Source: JBKPNZ01 sp046732895 (GTDB taxonomy: Bacteria > Actinomycetota > Thermoleophilia > Solirubrobacterales > 70-9). Taken from it: a DNA stretch of 41,704 bases. Below, piece by piece: positions 7,636 through 16,667 of this stretch (the stretch's first letter is position 1; each line of letters begins with the position of its first letter). The position numbers were made by a program, and so were the translations under genes. The notes under the pieces were generated by a model, which was not told the DNA's origin, did not search any database, and was given only the letters and a program-made list of their open reading frames with translations. The stretch is from contig JBKPNZ010000001.1 of NCBI GenBank assembly GCA_046732895.1, forward strand, positions 1 through 41,704, given 5' to 3'.

Positions 7636-8771
7636 GCAGGATCACGGTCCTGACGCTCGTCGACGGCATTGGGGCGGGTGGCGGCGAGCGACTCGCGTCT
7701 GAGGTCGCGAAACGCCTGGACGCCGATCGCTTTGAGCGCATTCTCTGCGCCACGCGCTGGTCCAGCGAACGCCGGACGCCAGCTCGGCTCGCAGCCATGG
7801 AAGACCTCCGCTCGGCGGGTGTGCGGTTCCTAGGCCTCGAGCGGAGTTCCGCCGCGGCGGTCTGGGCATGGCGACCTGTGATCTCGGCGATCCGCCGCAC
7901 ACCGGTCGACGTCCTGCACGCCCACAAGTTCGGCTCGAACTTGTGGGCCTCCCTCTTGAGCCTCGTCGCCCGCCCCCCCGTCGTGATCGCCCACGAACAC
8001 ACCTGGTCGTACGAGGGCAGGCCATTTCGGCGCCTCTCGGACCGCTATGTCATCGCACCTCGGGTCGACGCGTTCGTCGCCGTCTCCCGAGAGGACCGGC
8101 GGCGCATGATCGAGATCGAGGGCATCGACCCGCAGAAGATCCGGTTCATCCCGAACGGCATCCCGAACGTCTCCCGCGAACGGGGGGGCGATGTTCGAGC
8201 CGAACTGGGGATTGCGGCTGACGATCCCGTGATCGGGGCGCTCGGAGCACTCCGAGCTCAGAAGGCATATGACGTTCTCGTGCGAGCGGCAGCGCTCCTG
8301 CGTCCGCGCTTCCCGACGCTGCGGGTCCTGATCGCCGGAGGAGGCGAGGACGGGGGGCGTCTGGCCGCGCTGATCGATGAGCTCGGCCTCGGCGGGTGCG
8401 TGATGTTGCTCGGGCACCGCAGCGATGTGCCCGACGTCCTGGAGGCCCTGGACGTCGCGGTTTCTTCATCGGACTTCGAGGGGAGCCCACTGTCCGTCAT
8501 GGAATACATGGACGCCGGCAAGCCCGTGGTCGCCACCCGGGTCGGCGGCGTGCCCGACCTGATCGAGAGCGGCGTCCACGGATTCCTCGTTGAGCCGCAA
8601 GACCCCGCCGCGCTCGCGGCAGCGACGGAGCGACTGCTCCGAGACCCGGTTCGCGCAGCTCAGATGGGCGCCCGCGGTCGGGAAAGGCGGCGCAGCGAGT
8701 TCGACATCGGCGTGACCGTGAGCAGGATCGAAGCGCTCTACGAGGAGCTCTGGGCGAAGGCGACGGGCTAG
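7632..8771 (+). CDS. GT4 family glycosyltransferase
   Basis: A 379-residue GT-B glycosyltransferase. The N-terminal domain begins ITVLTLVDGIGAGGGERLASEVAKRL, with the Gly-rich acceptor loop of family 4. The C-terminal donor domain holds VIGALGALRAQKAYDVLVRAAALL, SSSDFEGSPLSVMEYMDAGKPVVA and GVHGFLVEPQDPAAL, the usual E-x7-E-like nucleotide-sugar region. The ATG at 7632 overlaps the previous stop; an upstream in-frame ATG at 7593 is less likely. It is convergent with the sulfotransferase at 8768, and both stop codons share the palindrome CTAG. With the GT at 1094 and the initiating transferase it could make a short repeat unit. Donor sugar unknown. Confidence 0.92.
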   Translation: MSRITVLTLVDGIGAGGGERLASEVAKRLDADRFERILCATRWSSERRTPARLAAMEDLRSAGVRFLGLERSSAAAVWAWRPVISAIRRTPVDVLHAHKFGSNLWASLLSLVARPPVVIAHEHTWSYEGRPFRRLSDRYVIAPRVDAFVAVSREDRRRMIEIEGIDPQKIRFIPNGIPNVSRERGGDVRAELGIAADDPVIGALGALRAQKAYDVLVRAAALLRPRFPTLRVLIAGGGEDGGRLAALIDELGLGGCVMLLGHRSDVPDVLEALDVAVSSSDFEGSPLSVMEYMDAGKPVVATRVGGVPDLIESGVHGFLVEPQDPAALAAATERLLRDPVRAAQMGARGRERRRSEFDIGVTVSRIEALYEELWAKATG

Positions 8772-9646
8772 CCGTCGCTCTCAGTGCGCCGCATGAATTC
8801 CAGGATGCGCTCTCCCTGGTCCTCCGTCAGATGGCTCTTCCACTTCTCGGTGGGATCGTGGAAGCGCATCTGCCTGACGACCCGGTCGAACTGTGGCGTC
8901 CATTCCAGACCCGCGAAGCCGCAGAGCTCGCGGAGCGTGTCCTCGGGCCGGCGGATGAGGTCCTCGTACCGCAGCTCCTGGGACCGGCCGGGGAAGAGCG
9001 CCATGTTTGCGGCGATGTCATCCAGGTCGAGCCTGATCTTGAGTGCAGCGGTGAGCACAGGATCGCCGTCGAGCTCTCGCCACGCGTCGTAGTAGCGGGG
9101 CGGCACGCTTCCCCATTGCCACGAGCCGCTGTCGGGCGCACTCGTGACATCCAGCCATCCTGCCTTCACCCACGAGCTCACGACCGAACGCGCCTCGCGG
9201 CGAAGATGGATGAATTGGGCATCGGGGTAGATCCGGTCGAAGTAGGCGATCCGCGACCACCCCGTGACCTTGACCAGGAGCCGGGGCTTGCCCTGGTACG
9301 CGAGCACGCGCGTCGTCGCGAGCCGCACCGGCTCGATTCCGTCCGCCGGCACATCCTCCGCGGTCTGTGGACGGTCCCGGCGCGAGAACCCCGGCAGGTA
9401 GGACTCCCAGAACCGGTATGCCTCGAACGGCTTGGGAAACGCCTTCACGTGCTTGACTCGCGTGGGAAGCGGCCATCGGTACAGGCGCGAGAAAGCCGAG
9501 AGCCACGGTTGCTTCGGAAAAACCTCGTTGAACGTCGAGAGCCAGCCGAGGTCGTCGTGCCGGGCGAGGAGCCGGTGCAGCATCGTGGAGCCGCAGCGGC
9601 CCGTGCCGACTACGATCACCGGCGTTTCCAGGGGGTTTGACGTCAT
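8768..9646 (-). CDS. Sulfotransferase coupled to a polysaccharide deacetylase gene
   Basis: A 292-residue sulfotransferase. The PAPS loop TGRCGST is at residues 15-21, followed by LGWLSTFNE, FEAYRFWE, YQGKPRLLVKVTG and the RREARSVVSSW 3'-phosphate region. It is a paralogue of the protein at 2401-3411. The frame is open to 9685, but the ATG at 9646 is preferred because it overlaps the stop of the deacetylase gene (ATGA) and matches the family's short N-terminus. It is the last gene of the minus-strand operon acetyltransferase-acetyltransferase-ligase-deacetylase-sulfotransferase. The coupling raises the possibility that it sulfates the amine exposed by the deacetylase; this is not shown by sequence. 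Confidence 0.9.
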   Translation of the reverse strand: MTSNPLETPVIVVGTGRCGSTMLHRLLARHDDLGWLSTFNEVFPKQPWLSAFSRLYRWPLPTRVKHVKAFPKPFEAYRFWESYLPGFSRRDRPQTAEDVPADGIEPVRLATTRVLAYQGKPRLLVKVTGWSRIAYFDRIYPDAQFIHLRREARSVVSSWVKAGWLDVTSAPDSGSWQWGSVPPRYYDAWRELDGDPVLTAALKIRLDLDDIAANMALFPGRSQELRYEDLIRRPEDTLRELCGFAGLEWTPQFDRVVRQMRFHDPTEKWKSHLTEDQGERILEFMRRTESDG

Positions 9647-10449
9647 GAGCGTCCTCTGACCCTGTTCGCGGCGAGGCGCAGCCACACCCGCGCGTGCCAG
9701 ACGCGTGAGGCCCGGAGCCGGCCGACCGAAGGCGAGATCTTCATCCGGAATCGCAGCGCCCCGTCACCGCGATACACGCCAACTCGAGGCCACGCCATCG
9801 GAACCGGCGATTGAACATACCGGGCCAGGGCGCAGGCCGCCTCGTATCCGGCGTTGCGCGCGGCTTCCATCGTCGCCTGGTTGTACTGACCGTAGGGATA
9901 GGCGAGCGTCGCGCACGCGGCCCCGATGTGTTCGTCGCACGCGAGCCGCGACTCTTCGAGCTCCTCTCGTAACGCAGCACTGTCGAGGGTCGGCAAGCGC
10001 GGATGCGTCCGGGTATGCGATCCCACCTCCCAGCCCTCCTCGGCGAGCTGGCCGAGCTCTTCCCACGACATCGGCACGAGTTCACGGGCGTGAGGACCGC
10101 GCGCCCATTCAGCGATGCCATCCCACGACATGGGCTCCTCTGTGCCGATGAACGAGGTCGGGGCAAAGACCGTCCCCGGGATTCTGAGCTCGCTGAGGAC
10201 TGGAAGCGCGCGCTCGATCACGGAACGGTAGGCATCGTCGAATGTGACCACGACGGCCCTCGCCGACCCCGGCTCGCGTAGCGCGTCGCGGAAGGTCGTA
10301 GCCGTATAGCCGGCGGACAGCAGTCCGGACAGCTGTCGCTCGAGGCTGTCCTGGGTCACCGCTATCGGCGCCGACCAGACGTCGCTCACCGCGTGGTAGC
10401 AGAGGACCAACACGCGTCCTGCCTTCCTGATCCGGAGGTCGCCCCTCAT
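9643..10449 (-). CDS. NodB-type polysaccharide deacetylase
   Basis: A 268-residue metal-dependent deacetylase (carbohydrate esterase family 4 fold), predicted to remove N- or O-acetyl groups from a sugar. Metal and catalytic motifs are present: TFDDAY (69-74, base and metal Asp), SHTRTH (144-149, two metal His) and YPYG (184-187). The short form, without a transmembrane anchor or binding domain, is the type found in exopolysaccharide loci. It lies 14 bases after the ligase gene and overlaps the sulfotransferase start. In heparan biosynthesis N-deacetylation precedes N-sulfation, so the pair is notable. The substrate could equally be an O-acetylated or GlcNAc polymer unrelated to sulfation. 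Confidence 0.9.
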   Translation of the reverse strand: MRGDLRIRKAGRVLVLCYHAVSDVWSAPIAVTQDSLERQLSGLLSAGYTATTFRDALREPGSARAVVVTFDDAYRSVIERALPVLSELRIPGTVFAPTSFIGTEEPMSWDGIAEWARGPHARELVPMSWEELGQLAEEGWEVGSHTRTHPRLPTLDSAALREELEESRLACDEHIGAACATLAYPYGQYNQATMEAARNAGYEAACALARYVQSPVPMAWPRVGVYRGDGALRFRMKISPSVGRLRASRVWHARVWLRLAANRVRGRS

Positions 10450-10463
10450 CGACGGCTCGTTGC

Positions 10464-11903
10464 TCAGCGCGCCTGGCCGAGCGCCGGCCTGGAGCCGGCA
10501 GTGGCGGGCGTGGGGTGAGTCTCATCCTCCGCGACGGAGCGCTGCCTCTGGCCTGAGGCCACTGCCAGGAACGCGGGCCCGAGGGCGAGTATGAGCCACA
10601 CGTCCTTTGCGTACTCCCTGGACGTGAAGAATGCGCCCGCGAGGAAGCCGGCCTGGGCTGCGAACAGGGCATGCGAGAGCAACTCCATCGAGTGGTCTCC
10701 CTGCCGAGCGAACTCCCGCGCCGCGCGGAAGGCTGAACGCACACAGAAGCCCACCAGTAAGAGGAAGAGGCCAAGTCCGACAAATCCCGTCTCCGCCCAG
10801 AGCTCCAGGTAGGTGTTGTGAGCAACCTTGTCTGAGTAACTCACGTACTGCGCGCGAGCAACCGCGCCGGGCACCAGGACGTAATGCGGTGAGGCGACAG
10901 GGAAGTTCCCGATGCCGACACCCTCCACAGGATCCTGCTCCACCATCCGCCAGCCAACGGTCCACAAGTCGATGCGGCCCGAACCGCTGCCGATGCTGGT
11001 CACGCGGTCCCTGAGATCCGGTGATGCCGCGTAGGTGTAGAAGCTGATACCCGCGACCGCCACGGCAACCGCGAGCACCAGGGTGCGGCCGCGCCATTTC
11101 GCGCCGATCACAATGAAGGCAACCAGGGCAACCGTCAGCGCGATCAAGCCTCCGCGTGATCCCGTGAGGAAGATCCCAAGGGCGCAAAGCGGAGCAGTGG
11201 CGAGCACCGCCAGCCGCATCAATGGCTTGCCCTTGAAGACGGCCGCGAGGCCCAGGCTGAGCACGAGCCCGGCGACCAAGGCGGCGGCCAATTCGCCGGG
11301 CTTGCTGATCGATCCCGTGATCCGGGCGGTGTTCGCCACGTTCACCGGATTAAACAATCCGTACAGCGCATCGATGCAGGCACCGGCGACGAAGGCGAGG
11401 GCGGCGCCGACGGCCTGCAGGCGGGTGCGGATGGCCGTGAAGACGATCAAGAAGAAGACAACATTCAGCGACAACCGGAACAACGATTCGATCGAGACGG
11501 CGCGGTCCTCTGCCCACAGCAGACTCAGGACCAGCCAACCGACGAAGAAGAAGAGGATCCAGGCAGCGCCCGGATGGGCTGAGAAGAGGTCCGCCTTGAC
11601 GTCCTTCCGGATTGCCAGATGGGCAAGCCACGAGAGGAGCAAAAGCAGGCCTGCGAGCTTCGAGACCGTGACCGCAGAGCCGAAGAGCCCCGGTATGTCT
11701 GCGGCGAACGTCAGCACGATGAAGCCGATGAGGCCCGCATAGAGGTTCGCGAGAACGACGAGCATGAACGCCAGCGCGAGCGCGGCTCCGAGCGCGAACG
11801 CCGGACTGCTTCCCGCGAGATAGCCCACCATCGCCGCGATGAAGGCGAGCAAGCCGGCCGGGATCAGGATCTCGCGCGGAATCGCCGCTGGCACGCGGAC
11901 CAT
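10464..11903 (-). CDS. O-antigen ligase / polymerase-like membrane protein
   Basis: A 479-residue polytopic membrane protein of the Wzy_C/O-antigen ligase family. Hydrophobic helices cover most of the first 280 residues. A large outer loop follows, with GSGRIDLWTVGWRMVEQDP, GVGIGNF and VAHNTYLELWAETGFVGL, the conserved ligase/polymerase loop with its His-Asn. More helices end in a Pro/Ala-rich tail. It would polymerise flipped repeat units or attach the glycan to its final anchor. The ATG at 11903 is 21 bases after the preceding acetyltransferase. Polymerase and ligase cannot be told apart here; it is the only such gene in the locus. Confidence 0.9.
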   Translation of the reverse strand: MVRVPAAIPREILIPAGLLAFIAAMVGYLAGSSPAFALGAALALAFMLVVLANLYAGLIGFIVLTFAADIPGLFGSAVTVSKLAGLLLLLSWLAHLAIRKDVKADLFSAHPGAAWILFFFVGWLVLSLLWAEDRAVSIESLFRLSLNVVFFLIVFTAIRTRLQAVGAALAFVAGACIDALYGLFNPVNVANTARITGSISKPGELAAALVAGLVLSLGLAAVFKGKPLMRLAVLATAPLCALGIFLTGSRGGLIALTVALVAFIVIGAKWRGRTLVLAVAVAVAGISFYTYAASPDLRDRVTSIGSGSGRIDLWTVGWRMVEQDPVEGVGIGNFPVASPHYVLVPGAVARAQYVSYSDKVAHNTYLELWAETGFVGLGLFLLLVGFCVRSAFRAAREFARQGDHSMELLSHALFAAQAGFLAGAFFTSREYAKDVWLILALGPAFLAVASGQRQRSVAEDETHPTPATAGSRPALGQAR

Positions 11904-11924
11904 TCTCGCATCACCGGACGATCG

Positions 11925-13181
11925 TCAGGAGGGGTCGCCCACCGCGCTGCCGAACTCCGGATCGGGGCGCGCCGCCGGCTGGGAGCGCGATGCCCAGCGA
12001 TCACGCAGTCGGCGCGCCAGCGGCAGGGCATTCGCATGTACGAGCCTGCTGACGCGGCCACCCGGCGATTCCGAGAAAGCCTGGATCTGCCAGCGCTTCG
12101 AGGTGCTCCGCGTCCAGCGCATCTTGTACGAGTCGCTTCCTCCGCCCAGCTCGATGCGCTTGAGACCGGCAGCCACGCCTTGGGCAAGGTTCGCCTCGAG
12201 CAGGAGGGTTCCCGGTGAGAACTGCGCGTAGGCAGGGAGAAATCCACCCTTGAGCATGTACCGCACGCCCATATGGTCGAGGCACAAGTCCACGGCGACC
12301 CGCTTCCCCCCGACGGTGAGGAAGAAGAGCACGAGGTAGCCGCGCTCCGCCGCCCAGACGGCGACCTCCTGATAGAAGTTTCGGGTCTCGGGCCTTGACG
12401 CAATAGCCGTCCCACGCTCGACCTTCCACCCGGAACCTTCGAGCGCAAGGACGTCTGCGAGCCCCCGCTCGAGCTCGGCTCGCCCGGTGATCGTCTCGAG
12501 ATCCACCGGACCCATCTCCTCCAACCGACGGCGCTGGCGGCGCAATTCCTTGCGGTGGCGCCGGCTCAAGGTCGCAAGTACCCCCTGCCAGTCGGAATCG
12601 ATCGCGAGGTACGGCGTGCGGCGCACGATCCGTGTATGTGTCCGACGTCCTCGTTCGGTCGCCGCTTCCAGCAACTCGCCGCTGACGACGTCCCATCGAT
12701 CGAGCATCGAGAGCTCGACTCGACGAGCCGTCGTCGCCAGCGCCCGATCGACCAGAGCCCCGGCGCTGGCGTCGTCCTCGGCGATCGGACTGTAGGAAGG
12801 AGTGTGCTGGTTCGCCAGCGCGCGCAGCGCGCCGCGACGACGCTCCAGGGGAAGAATGCCCGTCAGCCGGCCGTTTCGGCGCGCGGTCATGATCGCCGGC
12901 TCGCCGGTACCGAACGCGCGCCACCAAGCCGCCATCCATCCCGGCCGCATGAACGGAGTGGACCCAACGCGGTCGGCCAGGGCGTCCCATTCGGCCGCAA
13001 GACTCGCAAAGCGGCGCTCGACCTCCACCAGCGGTTCAGAGGAGTCGGCTGAAAGAGCACCAGAGATCGCGCGCGGCGAACTTGGGCGCAATGGAATGAC
13101 CGGAGCGCTGCCGGGCTTCATATCGGACTCATCGGCAGCGCGACCGGTGACTTTAGGTCTTTGGCGCGACTCGTCTGTCAC
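11925..13181 (-). CDS. CelD/BcsL-type GNAT-fold acetyltransferase
   Basis: A 418-residue protein of the CelD/BcsL (Acetyltransf_6, FemAB-related) family, predicted to acylate sugars during polysaccharide synthesis. It has two tandem GNAT-like halves. The second carries GSGWKVERGTAI, RNFYQEVAVWAAERG, KRVAVDLCLDH and LELGGG/KMRWT-type blocks also seen in its neighbours. The frame is open to 13325, but GTG at 13181 overlaps the preceding stop as GTGA; an ATG at 13121 is the main alternative. The first 60 or so residues are low in predicted structure. It sits between a paralogue and the ligase gene in the minus-strand operon. The donor and acceptor are unknown. Confidence 0.85.
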   Translation of the reverse strand: MTDESRQRPKVTGRAADESDMKPGSAPVIPLRPSSPRAISGALSADSSEPLVEVERRFASLAAEWDALADRVGSTPFMRPGWMAAWWRAFGTGEPAIMTARRNGRLTGILPLERRRGALRALANQHTPSYSPIAEDDASAGALVDRALATTARRVELSMLDRWDVVSGELLEAATERGRRTHTRIVRRTPYLAIDSDWQGVLATLSRRHRKELRRQRRRLEEMGPVDLETITGRAELERGLADVLALEGSGWKVERGTAIASRPETRNFYQEVAVWAAERGYLVLFFLTVGGKRVAVDLCLDHMGVRYMLKGGFLPAYAQFSPGTLLLEANLAQGVAAGLKRIELGGGSDSYKMRWTRSTSKRWQIQAFSESPGGRVSRLVHANALPLARRLRDRWASRSQPAARPDPEFGSAVGDPS

Positions 13182-14242
13182 AACCCGCGGACCTTTCGAT
13201 AGGCGCGCCTCAAACCCGGCCTCAATGCGCGACGGTACGCGTATCGCACTGCTGGCGCCGGACGCTTGCGGAAGCTCCGGAGCGCGACGTGCTCGCGCTC
13301 GTCCGTCGAGAACTTCCGCTTCCACTCGGTATCGCCGCCGAGGAGCTCGAATGCCTCGACCCCGGTCTCGAAGCAGCGCTCGATCACGGATAGCTGCAGC
13401 ACGAGGCCGGGAGCGAGCTTTCGGAAGGACTCGTCATAGCCCGTCTTGAGCAGGTACAGCCGCCCGCGGTGGAGAAGGCATAAATCGAATGCGGCGAGCT
13501 TCCCGTCCAGGCGCAGCGTGGAGAGCCGCAACTCCCCCCGCTCGTGGAAGGCCGCCGCGACGCTCTGGTAGAAGGCTCGGGTCTCGGACCGGGAAAGAAT
13601 CGCGGTCTTGTGCTCGCCCTTCCAGCCACTGGCCTCGACGACGAGGCATTCGTCGAGCTCTGAGTCGAGGTCCTTCGGCGAGAAGACGAGGTCCAGCTCG
13701 GCGCGACGCTCCCGAGCGGCCTTGCGGCGAAAACGCTCGAGGGGGGCACCCCAGTGCGGCTTAGATCCCGCCCGCCACTCACCGAAGTCACCATCGGTCT
13801 CGACGAACGGAGACGTGTGCTGGGGCTCGACCACTGTCCACAGGCCAAGCTCATGGGCGGCTTCGACGAGCGAGTGGGTCTCCACGAACTCCTCCGGTAG
13901 GGGCTCGATAACGAGCTCACTGAACTGCTCTGCGGCCTCTCGGTAGACATCCGTTATCGCGCGTGAATCGACTCCGAGCGGTCGCAGGGAGGGAGTGTGA
14001 ACGTTCGCGATCGTTCGCGCGCCACTTCGCATCGTCCGCAAGGGAACCGCCGCGGCCATCGCGTCCGCCCGCCACAACACGCACATGCGTAGATCAACGG
14101 GCCCGAAGGCGTCCAGCCACGACTCGAACCAGGCGTGACGCGAGAACGGAGGCCTCCGAGCGGCATCCGCCAAGCGATCCCATTCCTCCGCAAGCTCGTC
14201 GAAACGCGCCCGGTCGGTGATCCACTCCACCCGGTCCGTCAC
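13178..14242 (-). CDS. CelD/BcsL-type GNAT-fold acetyltransferase
   Basis: A 354-residue member of the CelD/BcsL acetyltransferase family. The N-terminal half begins VEWITDRARFDELAEEWDRLA and the C-terminal half has EASGWKGEHKTAI, SETRAFYQSVAAAF, LAAFDLCLLHRGRLYLLKTGYD and ELLGGDTEWKRKF. GTG at 14242 is chosen over the longer frame to 14371. It removes a non-conserved tail and leaves about 100 bases for divergent promoters with the beta-helix gene at 14348. It heads the five-gene minus-strand operon and overlaps the next start by GTGA. It may O- or N-acylate a repeat-unit sugar; inference from family. Confidence 0.85.
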   Translation of the reverse strand: MTDRVEWITDRARFDELAEEWDRLADAARRPPFSRHAWFESWLDAFGPVDLRMCVLWRADAMAAAVPLRTMRSGARTIANVHTPSLRPLGVDSRAITDVYREAAEQFSELVIEPLPEEFVETHSLVEAAHELGLWTVVEPQHTSPFVETDGDFGEWRAGSKPHWGAPLERFRRKAARERRAELDLVFSPKDLDSELDECLVVEASGWKGEHKTAILSRSETRAFYQSVAAAFHERGELRLSTLRLDGKLAAFDLCLLHRGRLYLLKTGYDESFRKLAPGLVLQLSVIERCFETGVEAFELLGGDTEWKRKFSTDEREHVALRSFRKRPAPAVRYAYRRALRPGLRRAYRKVRGL

Positions 14243-14308
14243 CGCCCGAGCGTACCGTTCCCGAGTCCGTCCGCCGGCATCGCGACAATCGCGTTCATCA
14301 GCATTCGC

Positions 14309-14337
14309 TTGCAATTCGCCGATCGTTTGCTTAAGGT
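14309..14337 (+). promoter_or_regulatory. Promoter of the beta-helix gene
   Basis: TTGCAA (14309-14314), a 17-base spacer and TAAGGT (14332-14337) form a good housekeeping-type promoter. The ATG follows 10 bases later, so the 5' leader would be a few bases or none. Confidence 0.5.
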
Positions 14338-14347
14338 TCCGCGCGCC

Positions 14348-15448
14348 ATGGAAGGCGCTGCCCGAGACCACGCCGCGGTCCGAACCGATCAGGAAGCCGG
14401 GATCGGTCCTTTAGCCCCGAGGCTCCTCCTCGTAGGAGTCGGGATCACGCTCCTACTCGCGGGGCTGGGGCTGACCCTGTTGTGGCTGGCGGCAACGGAC
14501 GCCTCTGCGGGCGGGGAGACGGCGGGCTGTGACCGCTTCGCGTCAAAGGACGGGCACGATGGCGCACGGGGAACGGCGCAGCGGCCCGTGCATTCGGCCC
14601 ACGCGCTCGTGGACAGGCTGCGGCGCGGGCAGACCGGCTGCTTCCGCTCGGGGCGCTACCGCTTCAGGGCTCTCAACATCGACAAGCACGGGGTCACGCT
14701 CACCGCCTACGGGTCGGACAAGGTGGCTCTCAAGGGATCGATCCAGTTTCGGCCATCGGGGCGCGGCTCGGCTATCAAGGACCTGCGCATCAACGGAGCG
14801 GGCGGTCGCCAACCTGCCGGTGTCCGGATCCACGCCAACCGCGTTTCGCTGCGCTCGAACGTGATCACCAACTACCACCACAGCACGAGCTGCGTGCTCA
14901 TCGCCAGCTACTACTCGAGAAAGCCGCCACGCAGCGTTCACATCATGAACAACCGCATTCACGACTGCGGTCGCCTTCCCAGAACCAACCACGACCACGG
15001 GATCTATGTTCAGGACGCGCGCAGGACCGTGATCGCTCGCAACTGGATCTACGACAATGCCGACCGCGGCATCCAGCTCTACCCCGCCGCCCAGCGCTCG
15101 ACCATCGAGGGCAACGTGCTCGACCAGAATGGTGAGGGGATCAACTTCTCGGGCGCGAATAACCGAGTGTCTAATCACAATCTGGTTCGCAGGAACGTGA
15201 TCACCAGGTCCCACGTTCGCTGGAACGCCGCCTCCGGGCCCACGGGCCCGCGCGCCGTCGGCAACGTCTTCAAGCACAATTGCGTCTACGGCGCAGCGAA
15301 ACGCAACTACTACAACACCCACGGCGGCGTCGAGACGCCGTCGCGGAACTTCAGGGCCAGGCACAACAAGGTCGCGCCACCGCGTTTCGTGGACGCACGG
15401 CACGGAGACCTGAACCTGCGCCCCGACAGTGGCTGTCGCTCGCTCTAG
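14348..15448 (+). CDS. Membrane-anchored right-handed beta-helix protein
   Basis: A 366-residue protein with a short cytoplasmic tail, one transmembrane helix (about residues 26-53, APRLLLVGVGITLLLAGLGL) and an outside domain made of parallel beta-helix coils (N-x-I and G-I-x-Y/F repeats, HDHGIYVQDARRTVIARNWI, GIQLYPAAQRSTIEGNVL). Such folds occur in polysaccharide lyases and in C5-epimerases of the alginate type, so a role in trimming or editing the polymer at the cell surface is possible. I cannot identify catalytic residues. ATG at 14348 is favoured by the promoter just upstream. It is divergent from the acetyltransferase operon. Confidence 0.85.
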   Translation: MEGAARDHAAVRTDQEAGIGPLAPRLLLVGVGITLLLAGLGLTLLWLAATDASAGGETAGCDRFASKDGHDGARGTAQRPVHSAHALVDRLRRGQTGCFRSGRYRFRALNIDKHGVTLTAYGSDKVALKGSIQFRPSGRGSAIKDLRINGAGGRQPAGVRIHANRVSLRSNVITNYHHSTSCVLIASYYSRKPPRSVHIMNNRIHDCGRLPRTNHDHGIYVQDARRTVIARNWIYDNADRGIQLYPAAQRSTIEGNVLDQNGEGINFSGANNRVSNHNLVRRNVITRSHVRWNAASGPTGPRAVGNVFKHNCVYGAAKRNYYNTHGGVETPSRNFRARHNKVAPPRFVDARHGDLNLRPDSGCRSL

Positions 15449-15469
15449 CGAACCACATGACCTGAGGGC

Positions 15470-16630
15470 TCACCGCCGCCGCGCCATCGGCAACCGCCCA
15501 AGCGCGCCGCTCGCACCTCGTTTGACGCGCTCACGGAGCTCCGGGGGAAGTCGCCTGCTGGCTCGACGCATCGCGGCCTCAGCGCCTGCAAGCGCGCGAG
15601 CGGGGCGCCACCAGGGAGCGATGAGCACGGTGCACACCGAGTCGGCGTGATCGGCAAAACGCTGCTTGAAGTGCTCCTCTCCGAGCAGCATGTCGTAGCT
15701 GGTCGCACCCTCTTCGGCTGCCGCGCGGATCGTTTCAGCGAAGAGCACGAACCCGACGCTGCGATCCGCCCATTCCGGGTTGAATCCGGCCTGGTAGTAC
15801 GCAAAGCGATCGCTGAACCGCCAGCCATACCAACCTGCCACCGGCTCGCCGTCCACTTCGAGAAAGGCCAGGCGGAGCCACCCCCGATCGGCGGCGACCT
15901 TGGCGAAGTCCGAGTGGAAGGCGAGCGCGCGCTGGCTCGTCATCGATGACGCGCCCGCCCGCGCACTCCAGCGAGCGTGATGGAGTTGGAAGAGAAGGGT
16001 CATGTCCGGCTCGACCTGCTCCGCCTTCCGGGTCCAGCGCACCTGCACATCGTGAGCGCGCTCGAGCGCCCGCCGCCGCCGGCCGATCTGGCTTCGCAGG
16101 TTGCGGCTGCGCGTCGCCATGTACTCATCCCAGCTTCGCCCGTCCAGGTCGATTCCAGGCAGTTGGATGGACCGGGCGACGATCGGATGGCTCCCGCACC
16201 CGCTCGTGCGGGAGAGGGCCTGCCACCAGTCCGCGCCGGCCGCCACGTTTTCCAACACGAGCGACGACCATGACCCACGAATCTCCCTCAGCGCGCGCCC
16301 CAGCGCGGCGGCCACCTCAACCTCGCCCTCCGGCGGTGCCGCGGGACCGAAGCGATCGCCGAGCCCGGATCCGGCGAATCGGGCTGTACGCCCCTCCAGG
16401 ACGAGGGGCACGATTCCCTCCACCTCGCCGGCAGCCGAGCGGACGGCTCCGACCAGTGGAGTGGCAGCCCCACCGTAGTGCCGCCGCCAGACCGCGAACC
16501 ACTCCGGGGTCAAGAAGACGTTCTCGCGCCCGAGGGCGAGGGCAGACCAGACCTCCTCGAGATCCTTCAAGCCGTCTGGATCGCGCACGAGCTCTGCGGT
16601 CCAGGATGGACTGTCGGTCCGTGCGGCCAT
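15470..16630 (-). CDS. CelD/BcsL-type GNAT-fold acetyltransferase
   Basis: A 386-residue member of the same acetyltransferase family, the most divergent of the four here. N-terminal block: DLEEVWSALALGRENVFLTPEWFAVW. C-terminal block: HHARWSARAGASSM, LAFHSDFAKVAADRGWLRLAFLEVDGEPVAGWYGW, FAYYQAGFNPEW and SYDMLLGEEHFKQRF. ATG at 16630 is chosen over the open frame to 16843. That longer frame would run through the divergent epimerase gene. A TATGCT element lies 10 bases before the ATG. Substrate unknown; its position beside the epimerase suggests action on the same polymer. Confidence 0.85.
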   Translation of the reverse strand: MAARTDSPSWTAELVRDPDGLKDLEEVWSALALGRENVFLTPEWFAVWRRHYGGAATPLVGAVRSAAGEVEGIVPLVLEGRTARFAGSGLGDRFGPAAPPEGEVEVAAALGRALREIRGSWSSLVLENVAAGADWWQALSRTSGCGSHPIVARSIQLPGIDLDGRSWDEYMATRSRNLRSQIGRRRRALERAHDVQVRWTRKAEQVEPDMTLLFQLHHARWSARAGASSMTSQRALAFHSDFAKVAADRGWLRLAFLEVDGEPVAGWYGWRFSDRFAYYQAGFNPEWADRSVGFVLFAETIRAAAEEGATSYDMLLGEEHFKQRFADHADSVCTVLIAPWWRPARALAGAEAAMRRASRRLPPELRERVKRGASGALGRLPMARRR

Positions 16631-16640
16631 GGTGGGCGGC

Positions 16641-16646
16641 AGCATA
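16641..16646 (-). promoter_or_regulatory. Candidate -10 element, short-leader promoter
   Basis: TATGCT on the minus strand lies 10 bases upstream of the ATG at 16630. The same N10 spacing is seen before the genes at 14348 and 33654. No clear -35 box. Confidence 0.35.
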
Positions 16647-16667
16647 GGCACGGCAGGCAGGACGGCG

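Noticed and set aside
14533..14544. CCGCTTCGCGTC in the beta-helix gene as a third copy of the palindromic element
   Set aside because: Only the central 12 bases match; the inverted arms and the rest of the 48 bases are absent, so chance is enough to explain it.
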